Assembly (NCBI GenBank): GCA_964637655.1
Contig: CAZWUZ010000219.1
Location: forward strand, 1-6,445
Origin: CAZWUZ01 sp964637655 [NCBI: uncultured bacterium]
Lineage (GTDB): Bacteria > DAOPZR01
DNA length: 6,445 nucleotides
Reading direction: 5' to 3'
Shown here in pieces: positions 1 through 5,271 of this stretch. How positions within the stretch are numbered: position 1 is the first letter of the stretch; the number at the start of each line of letters is the position of its first letter. Below the pieces are notes generated by a model. It saw only the letters and a list, made by a program, of their open reading frames with translations, was not told the DNA's origin and ran no database searches. A program made the translations under genes and the position numbers.

Positions 1-543
1 CAGATGACCCTCATCACGCATGCGGGTGAGGAGAAGGCCTTTGCCGGCGCTATGCCGCAGGAGTACGGCAACCCGCTGCGCCTGCGGTTGCCGCTCGACG
101 CCGGGTGCACGGTCATCGTCGCGCATTGCGCCGCCGGCGGCGAGGGTCTCGACTACGACCACGCCAGCGCGCCGGTAGCCAACCTCGACCTGTTCCTCCG
201 CCTCATGGCGGAAGATAAGTATCGCGGTCGTCTGTTCGGCGACATTTCCGCGGTCACGCAACTCAACCGCGCGACGACTGCTCTGCCCGTGCTGCTGGCG
301 CATCCCGAGCTACACGACCGCCTCATCAACGGCAGCGACTACCCGCTCCCCGCCATCGATCCGCTGCACAGCGCATACTTTCTCGCCGCGCGCGGCTACC
401 TGGCCTGGCGCGACGCGTGGTACCTCGAGGAAATCCAGGCGCATAACCCGCTGCTCTATGATATAGTGCTCAAGCGCACACTGCGTGAACCGCGCACGGG
501 CAATCGCTTTGCCGGCGCGGTGTTCACTGACGGAGCCCTATGA
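1..543 (+). CDS. Amidohydrolase family protein (TIM-barrel metal hydrolase), C-terminal part, cut by window edge
   Basis: This is the last 180 residues of a probable metal-dependent hydrolase of the amidohydrolase superfamily (Amidohydrolase_2-like TIM barrel). The frame is open to the first base, and a family member is normally about 300 residues or more, so the ATG at 4 is probably internal and the true start lies upstream. Visible signature residues, numbered from base 1, are His7 in THAGEE, His42 in VIVAHC and Asp113 in NGSDYP. These fit the strand-5 and strand-6 metal ligands and the strand-8 catalytic Asp of the superfamily. The N-terminal HxH metal motif would lie off the left edge. 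Such enzymes hydrolyse or decarboxylate small molecules in the cytoplasm, and the substrate cannot be read here. The stop overlaps the start of the APS reductase gene (ATGA at 540-543), so the two are probably translated together. Family membership is fairly secure; the reaction is unknown. Confidence 0.82.
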   Translation, partial: QMTLITHAGEEKAFAGAMPQEYGNPLRLRLPLDAGCTVIVAHCAAGGEGLDYDHASAPVANLDLFLRLMAEDKYRGRLFGDISAVTQLNRATTALPVLLAHPELHDRLINGSDYPLPAIDPLHSAYFLAARGYLAWRDAWYLEEIQAHNPLLYDIVLKRTLREPRTGNRFAGAVFTDGAL

Positions 544-1235
544 CACCGGAAGCACTGCAGGTCACCGGAGAGTCGCTGTCCGCGGCGCAACTGCTCCGTG
601 CCGCCGCGCGCTGCTTCGACCCGGCGCGCATGGTGTTTGCCTCGAGTTTGTCGGCGGAGGACCAGGTGCTGACGTGGCTGCTTGCGACCGAGGCGCCGGC
701 CATCCGCATCTGCACCATCGATACGGGGCGGCTCCCGGAAGAGACGCAGGCGCTGCTGGCGGCCACCACGGCGCGGTTCGGCATGCGGTACGAGGTGCTC
801 CGTCCCGACGCACAGGCGGTGGCGGCAATGGTGGCGGAACGCGGCGAGGACCTGTTCCGGCGCAGCGTGGCGGACCGGCGGCGCTGCTGCCGCGTGCGCA
901 AGGTGGAACCGCTGCAGCGCCATCTCGCGGGTTGCGCGGCCTGGCTTACCGGTTGCCGGCGCGGACAGTCAGCCGCGCGCGCGGCGTTGTCGAAAATCGA
1001 CCGCGATCCTGTCACCGGGCTGTACAAGTTGAACCCGCTGGCGGACTGGACGGAAGCAGCGGTATGGGAAACCATACGCCGCGAGCAGATCCCGTACAAC
1101 GCTTTGCATGATTGCGGCTACCGGAGCATCGGCTGCGCGCCCTGCACGCGCGCGGTCGCGCCCGGCGAGGATGTGCGGGCGGGGCGCTGGTGGTGGGAAA
1201 CGGAAGGGGAGAAGGAATGCGGCCTGCACCACTGA
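540..1235 (+). CDS. cysH: Assimilatory adenylyl-sulfate (APS) reductase, [4Fe-4S] type, thioredoxin-dependent
   Basis: A 231-residue cytoplasmic enzyme of the PAPS/APS reductase family. It reduces adenylyl sulfate to sulfite and AMP with thioredoxin or a similar donor. Seen in order: SSLSAEDQVL (35-44) in the nucleotide-binding loop position, DTGRLPEET (61-69), Cys116-Cys117, TGCRRGQSAAR (137-147), NPLADWT (165-171), GYRSIGCAPCTR (193-204) with Cys199 and Cys202, and a C-terminal ECGLH with Cys227. The Cys-Cys plus CxxC set is the [4Fe-4S] ligand pattern of APS reductases. Classical PAPS reductases lack it, so APS is the likely substrate. Cys227 is the expected catalytic cysteine that forms the S-sulfo intermediate. 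Length and motifs are complete, so the gene looks functional. A small oddity is Gly142 in the TGxRRxQS loop, where I would expect an acidic residue. The start is ATG 540, overlapping the previous stop (ATGA), with a short GGAG at 532-535. Its place inside a radical SAM/acyltransferase operon, with no other sulfate assimilation gene visible, is unusual. Confidence 0.95.
   Translation: MTPEALQVTGESLSAAQLLRAAARCFDPARMVFASSLSAEDQVLTWLLATEAPAIRICTIDTGRLPEETQALLAATTARFGMRYEVLRPDAQAVAAMVAERGEDLFRRSVADRRRCCRVRKVEPLQRHLAGCAAWLTGCRRGQSAARAALSKIDRDPVTGLYKLNPLADWTEAAVWETIRREQIPYNALHDCGYRSIGCAPCTRAVAPGEDVRAGRWWWETEGEKECGLHH
1206..1211 (+). promoter_or_regulatory. Shine-Dalgarno site choosing the start at 1217
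   Basis: A GGGGAG run inside the 3' end of the APS reductase gene ends 5 bases before ATG 1217. The alternative in-frame ATG at 1238, two bases after the APS reductase stop, has no purine-rich site in the 18 bases upstream. This favours 1217, although reinitiation at 1238 remains possible. Confidence 0.55.
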
Positions 1236-2338
1236 CCATGCCCTCGGTTTCCCGGCTGACGGTCACGCCTGCCGGTTTCCGCCGTCTGCGCCGCCGCCTC
1301 TGCGCGGAGATCTACCGTGACGACCCCGCCTACCGCGACAATAACGCCGGACTGCTTGATGTGGTGCTCAAGGCGCGCGGTGAATTTGCGCGCGGCGCCG
1401 CGGTGACACCCGTCACCGTGCTCGACGGCGGGCGTCCGCTGGCGTCGGCACTGCTGCTGTGCGCGGAGCGCCTGCCCGGCACGCTGCAGCTCGGGTTCTT
1501 CGAGGCGGTGGCCGGCCGGCCAGACGCGGTCGACCGACTGGTCAGCGAAGCGCGCCGCGTGGCCGCGGCAGCCGGCTGCACGACAATCGTTGCCGGGATG
1601 AACGGCCACGTCAACAACGGCCTGGGCATCCTCACCGGCCCGTTCGGCACCCGCGCGAGTTTCGGCGCGGCGTACAATCCGCCCCACTACGCCGACGAAC
1701 TGGCGCGTCATGCCACCCGCAGCGAAGCGCTGCTCATCTACCGGCACGCGGTGAACGATTTCCTGCAGCATATCGGCGAGGAGCGTTGCCGCACGGCCGC
1801 GCGGCGCTTCCCTGTGCGCCACGGCAAGTTCCGCGACCTGCCGTGCGAGATGGCGGTGTACACCGACCTGAACAACCGCGCGTTCGCGCAGCATCCCTAC
1901 TATTTTCCGCGCACCGCGGCAGAAGACCTGGAACTGTTCCGTGCCTTCGGTCCCCTGTTGCGCGAGGAGAATTTCCTCGTGGCGGAGCATCACGGCCGGC
2001 CGGTGGGCTTTCTGCTCTGGTACCCCGACTTCAACGAATGGGTGGCCCCGGGGAAAACCGTCGGCATTGGGGCAGCGCTCCGCTACTGCGTCCTGCGCCG
2101 TCGCCCCGCCTGTCTCAAACTGGCAGAGGTCGGGGTGTTGCCGCGCTACCAGGGGACGGGCGTCATCCTCGCCCTGCTGCACCACTGTTTCACCCTGGCG
2201 CGTGGCCGCTACCGCGAGGCGGAGACCGGGTGGATACACCAGGACAATGCGCTGTCGCAGGCGCTCAATACCCGCTGGGCGGGCACGCCGGCAAAGACCT
2301 GCCGCGTCTTCCACATCGACCCGGTGGTATCGGCGTGA
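1217..2338 (+). CDS. GNAT-fold N-acyltransferase-like protein, about 373 residues
   Basis: This probable cytoplasmic acyl-CoA-dependent acyltransferase belongs to a family of roughly 370-residue proteins with two GNAT-like halves. The N-terminal half (about 15-180) contains LGFFEAV (92-98), a glycine-rich stretch (127-143) and YNPPHY (153-158), a motif I associate with this family. The C-terminal half (about 210-370) carries the clearest GNAT signature, VGVLPRYQGTG (305-315), in the acyl-CoA pyrophosphate-binding loop position. WIHQDN (339-344) follows, then a Leu/Trp-rich end typical of the family. No signal peptide or membrane segment is evident. With ATG 1217 it overlaps the APS reductase gene by 19 bases. 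With ATG 1238 it would be 366 residues, and the first seven residues show no recognisable motif. It is followed by a second GNAT gene through a GTGA overlap. The acceptor is unknown: an amino acid, an amine or a biosynthetic intermediate are all possible. The fold is likely; the activity is inferred. Confidence 0.78.
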   Translation: MRPAPLTMPSVSRLTVTPAGFRRLRRRLCAEIYRDDPAYRDNNAGLLDVVLKARGEFARGAAVTPVTVLDGGRPLASALLLCAERLPGTLQLGFFEAVAGRPDAVDRLVSEARRVAAAAGCTTIVAGMNGHVNNGLGILTGPFGTRASFGAAYNPPHYADELARHATRSEALLIYRHAVNDFLQHIGEERCRTAARRFPVRHGKFRDLPCEMAVYTDLNNRAFAQHPYYFPRTAAEDLELFRAFGPLLREENFLVAEHHGRPVGFLLWYPDFNEWVAPGKTVGIGAALRYCVLRRRPACLKLAEVGVLPRYQGTGVILALLHHCFTLARGRYREAETGWIHQDNALSQALNTRWAGTPAKTCRVFHIDPVVSA

Positions 2339-3333
2339 CAGAGGCAGCAATCAGCGACTGCGCTGACCGCCTGCCCGACGCGTGGGATGCGGCCGCCGGC
2401 GACAATCCCTTTCTCCGGCGAAACATCCTCGCCCTGCTGGAGCAGGTCAATCCCTGCGGCCAACGCTACCATCTGGCCATCGACAGCGCCGGCATTGCCT
2501 CGGTGGCGGTAACCTACCGGCAGCGACTGAACCTGCTCACCTTCAGCCGCGGTGCGCTGCGCTGGCCCGTGCATATTGCCGGCATCCCCTGCTCGGTAAG
2601 CGTGCCGGGCGTGGCGTTGCGCTCACCGGCCGGCGCCGCCGCGCTGCTCGCCTCCCTGCGGGCGACACGCGGCCTGACGCTGGTGCTGAACATGCCGGAA
2701 GCGCCAGCACGTGACGGCATGGTCTCCGGGCAGACCCTTCCCTGCTGCCGGCTGGAGGTGCGCTGGCCTGATGTTGCCGCGTACCGTGCGGCCATGCGCA
2801 GCCATTATCGCCATACGCTCGACCGCGTGCGGCAGCACAGCGCGGCGCTGACGGCGGAACCGCTCGCCTCCCCGGCCGGCTTCACCGACGACATGCATGC
2901 GCTCTACCTGAACGTGTTCCGGCGCTCGGCCTATCCGCTCGAATGCCTCACGCCCGTATTCTTCCGTACCTTCCCGGCGGCGATTACCGTCTTCCGCGCA
3001 GAGGCGCGCTGTGCCGGTTTTGTCCAGACCCTGCGTCATGCCGATACCCTGTACTTCATGTTCGGCGGCGTCGATGACACTCTGCTGGCGCGCCATGACA
3101 CGTACCGTTGCATGCTGCTGCACATGATTCGCACCGGCATCGAGTCGGGGTGCCGCTGGATCGATCTCGGGCAGACCGCGGAGGCGATCAAACTGAAATT
3201 CGGCTGCACGCTCGAATCGCGCTGCATGCAGGCGACACACGCCGCCCCGGCGGCGCGCTGGTTGCTGCGTCACGCGGCGGGGCTGCTCAGCTACCGGCCG
3301 CCGGAGGAGAAGTACCGTGTCTTCCGCGACTGA
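2335..3333 (+). CDS. BioF2/FemAB-like GNAT acyltransferase (Acetyltransf_6 type)
   Basis: A 332-residue soluble protein resembling the BioF2-like/FemAB-related GNAT acyltransferases. The diagnostic region is C-terminal. LYFMFGG (239-245) is followed by a DTYRCMLLHMIRTGIESG segment (255-272) and then IDLGQTAEAIKLKFGC (276-291), the GQTAxxxKxxxG signature of this group. The N-terminal half (about 25-140) is less conserved and probably forms the first of two GNAT-like subdomains. Related proteins transfer acyl or aminoacyl groups to amines in cell-wall, lipid or natural-product pathways; this one's substrate is not evident. The start is GTG 2335, whose GTGA overlaps the TGA of the preceding gene. 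There is only a weak purine site upstream, so it probably depends on translational coupling. Longer in-frame extension to the left would run inside the preceding gene and is not credible. The 3' end overlaps the radical SAM gene by 17 bases. Confidence 0.8.
   Translation: MTEAAISDCADRLPDAWDAAAGDNPFLRRNILALLEQVNPCGQRYHLAIDSAGIASVAVTYRQRLNLLTFSRGALRWPVHIAGIPCSVSVPGVALRSPAGAAALLASLRATRGLTLVLNMPEAPARDGMVSGQTLPCCRLEVRWPDVAAYRAAMRSHYRHTLDRVRQHSAALTAEPLASPAGFTDDMHALYLNVFRRSAYPLECLTPVFFRTFPAAITVFRAEARCAGFVQTLRHADTLYFMFGGVDDTLLARHDTYRCMLLHMIRTGIESGCRWIDLGQTAEAIKLKFGCTLESRCMQATHAAPAARWLLRHAAGLLSYRPPEEKYRVFRD
3303..3307 (+). promoter_or_regulatory. Shine-Dalgarno site for the GTG start at 3317
   Basis: GGAGG inside the end of the acyltransferase gene lies 9 bases before GTG 3317. 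This ideal spacing supports a non-ATG start with a 17-base overlap between the two genes. Confidence 0.8.
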
Positions 3334-4651
3334 ACTGCGGGTGCTGCTGGTGCGGCCTGCCTACCGCACCCGGCTGACGCAGGCGGTGCGGCTGGTCACC
3401 GAGCCGCTTGACCTCGAGTATCTTGCTGCCATCGTGACCGCGCGCGGCTGGCACTGGCGCATCCATGACGGCATGGTTGACAGCGAACCGTTCAGCGCAG
3501 TGCTTGCCGGGTTTGCCCCGGACATCGTCGCCCTCACGGGGTACTATCCCGCGCTGGCGGAGATGCTGCACCTTGCGGCAGCGGTGAAGGCGTGGCGCGC
3601 GTCGACCCTGGTGGTGACGGGCGGCGTGCACGCGGAGCTCTGCCCGGCAGATTTCGCGGTGGAGGCGGTTGACGTGGTCGTGCAGGCGGGCGGGGCGCAT
3701 ACCTTCGGGCGGCTGCTTGACGGGTTCCGGGCAGCACGTTCCGTCACGCCCGTGCCGGGCACCTGGCAGCGCGTCAGCGGCACCTGGCGCTACGAGCCGC
3801 TCGACCCGGCAGCGACACTGCCGCCGCTGCCGCACCCTGACCGCAGCCACCTCTACCGTCACCGCGCCGCGTTCACCTACCTGCACTGCGGGCCGGTGGC
3901 GCTGGTGCGCACGGCTGCCGGCTGCCCGCACGGCTGCAGTTTCTGCTGCTGCCGCCTGCTCAATGGGGGGCGCTACGCGCCGCGTGATCTTGCGGAGGTG
4001 GCGGACGAAATCGCCGCGCTCGATGCTCCCCTGATCTGGCTTATCGACGACACGCTGCTTGCCGATCCCGGGCGCGCGGCGGCACTCGCGGATGCGCTGG
4101 CGCAGCGACAGGGACAGCGGCGATTCATCATCTACGCGCGCGCTGCGGATATCGCCGGCAACCCCGGGGTGTGCGCCGACTTGCGGCGGCTCGGGGTGAG
4201 CGATGTGATTGTCGGCATGGAGGCGGTGGAACAGGCGCAACTGGACGGCTATGCCAAGGGCTGCAGTGCGGATGACAACCGCCGTTGTGCGGAACTGCTT
4301 GCCGCAGCGGGGATCGCCTGCACGGGCCTGTTCATCGCCGACCCGTCATTCAGCCGCGCTGATTTTCGCCGGCTCGATGCTACAATCGCGTCGCTGCCGC
4401 TGGCCGCGGCGACGGTGTCGATCTACACCCCGTTTCCCGGTACGGCCGGGTGGGAGACGGCACAGGCACGGCTGACCACCCGCGATTGCCGGTACTGGGA
4501 CCTCTGCCATCTGGTGCTCGACCCGCAGCGTATGTCGCGCAGCGAATTCTACCTGCGTTTTGCCTGGTCGAATATCCGCCCGCTGCTGCACCGTCCGGCG
4601 CTGCGGCGTCATGTGCTCGGGCAACTGCGGCGCGGAGGATGGCGATTATGA
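3317..4651 (+). CDS. Cobalamin-binding-domain radical SAM protein (first paralogue)
   Basis: A complete 444-residue class B-type radical SAM enzyme. Residues about 7-140 form a B12-binding Rossmann domain: LRVLLVRP strand, EPLDLEYLAA (29-38) and TGGVHAELCP (101-110). As in many enzymes of this class, the His of a DxHxxG cobalamin motif is absent; the equivalent stretch reads IHDGMVD (49-55). The radical SAM domain (about 195-400) has Cys203, Cys207 and Cys210 in CPHGCSFC, which bind the [4Fe-4S] cluster that cleaves SAM. Two further cysteines follow at once (211 and 212). Other family marks are WLIDDTLL (241-248), VGMEA (299-303) and TPFPGT (371-376). A short tail after YWDLCHLV (393-400) ends in a basic segment. 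Enzymes of this class usually methylate unactivated carbons or carry out rearrangements, and the substrate is unknown. GTG 3317 is supported by GGAGG. The stop overlaps the methyltransferase start (ATGA). Confidence 0.9.
   Translation: MSSATELRVLLVRPAYRTRLTQAVRLVTEPLDLEYLAAIVTARGWHWRIHDGMVDSEPFSAVLAGFAPDIVALTGYYPALAEMLHLAAAVKAWRASTLVVTGGVHAELCPADFAVEAVDVVVQAGGAHTFGRLLDGFRAARSVTPVPGTWQRVSGTWRYEPLDPAATLPPLPHPDRSHLYRHRAAFTYLHCGPVALVRTAAGCPHGCSFCCCRLLNGGRYAPRDLAEVADEIAALDAPLIWLIDDTLLADPGRAAALADALAQRQGQRRFIIYARAADIAGNPGVCADLRRLGVSDVIVGMEAVEQAQLDGYAKGCSADDNRRCAELLAAAGIACTGLFIADPSFSRADFRRLDATIASLPLAAATVSIYTPFPGTAGWETAQARLTTRDCRYWDLCHLVLDPQRMSRSEFYLRFAWSNIRPLLHRPALRRHVLGQLRRGGWRL
4634..4638 (+). promoter_or_regulatory. 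Shine-Dalgarno site choosing the methyltransferase start at 4648
   Basis: GGAGG lies 9 bases before ATG 4648. A second in-frame ATG at 4639 directly abuts the GGAGG, which leaves no room for initiation, so 4648 is the start. Confidence 0.8.
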
Positions 4652-5271
4652 ACCGCGCGCAGCTCTGGGATTTCTGGGCGGCGCATTACGACCGGCTGTG
4701 GGTGCAGCGTGTGTCGGTCGCTCCGACGCGACGCGCACTTATGGCGGAACTGGACGGGCTGGCGCCGGGGCGGCTGCTCGATGCGGGCTGCGGTACCGCG
4801 CAGCTGCTCGACGCACTGCAGTGTACCGGGACGCAGTGGGACTACACCGGGTTTGATGCGTCAGCGGCGATGCTGGCGCAGGCCGCGCGCAAGCATCCGG
4901 CAGCGAACCTCGTGCATGCAGGCATCATGGCGTACGCCGCGCCGGCACCGTTCGACGTGGTGATCTGTGCCCATGCCTTCCCGTATTTCACAGATCAACC
5001 GGCGGCGCTGGCGCGTCTCGCCGGATGGGTCAAACCCGGCGGGCACCTGCTGCTGGCGCAGGCCTGCACCGAGAATGCCTATGACCGGGTGGTGCTTGCC
5101 GGCGTCAAACTGACCACGTCGCCCGCGCGCTATCGCAGCGTGGCTGACCTGAGTGCGCTGGCCGCCCCGCTGCTGGGGCAGCCGCGCCGGGTCATTCGCC
5201 TCAACCGTCATCCCGGCGTCCCCTCGCTGCGCCTGCTGGTGTGGCGGAAGCAGGAGGGGAGCAGCACATGA
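4648..5271 (+). CDS. Class I SAM-dependent methyltransferase
   Basis: A 207-residue cytoplasmic methyltransferase with the seven-stranded Rossmann fold. Motif I is LLDAGCGTA (43-51), which holds the SAM carboxypropyl group. The post-I acidic loop is YTGFDASAAML (66-76), the motif II region is DVVICAHAFPYF (103-114), and KPGG (129-132) precedes the last core strands. The N-terminal FWAAHYDRLW (9-18) resembles the lid helix of Methyltransf_11/25-type small-molecule methylases. The acceptor atom cannot be told. It lies between two B12-radical SAM paralogues and overlaps both neighbours by 4 bases (ATGA each side). It therefore probably acts on the same substrate series, perhaps adding an O- or N-methyl group to a product the radical SAM enzymes modify on carbon. 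The frame is open farther left to an ATG at 4450, but that extension lies within the radical SAM gene and lacks methyltransferase features. Confidence 0.92.
   Translation: MNRAQLWDFWAAHYDRLWVQRVSVAPTRRALMAELDGLAPGRLLDAGCGTAQLLDALQCTGTQWDYTGFDASAAMLAQAARKHPAANLVHAGIMAYAAPAPFDVVICAHAFPYFTDQPAALARLAGWVKPGGHLLLAQACTENAYDRVVLAGVKLTTSPARYRSVADLSALAAPLLGQPRRVIRLNRHPGVPSLRLLVWRKQEGSST
5253..5257 (+). promoter_or_regulatory. Shine-Dalgarno site for the start at 5268
   Basis: GGAGG followed by GG, inside the methyltransferase gene, lies 10 bases before ATG 5268. It supports the ATGA-overlap start of the second radical SAM gene. Confidence 0.75.

Noticed and set aside
485-1111. Overlapping + strand and minus strand frames across the APS reductase gene
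   Set aside because: The APS reductase frame carries all family motifs. The others are Arg/Ala/Gly-rich shadows.
1459-2334. N-terminal extension of the BioF2-like transferase
   Set aside because: It would be a 292-residue low-complexity extension fully inside the GNAT gene. The GTG at 2335 with a stop overlap is far more plausible.
1118-2350. A 410-codon open frame on the minus strand
   Set aside because: It lies antisense to the GNAT gene, has no recognisable domain and is rich in Arg, Ala and Gln. It arises because stop codons are rare opposite GC-rich coding DNA.
3287-4240. A 317-codon open frame on the minus strand
   Set aside because: It is antisense to the radical SAM gene, has a low-complexity Arg/His/Pro-rich translation and no motifs.
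4450-4647. N-terminal extension of the methyltransferase
   Set aside because: It lies within the radical SAM coding region and has no conserved features. The GGAGG-supported ATG at 4648 is preferred.
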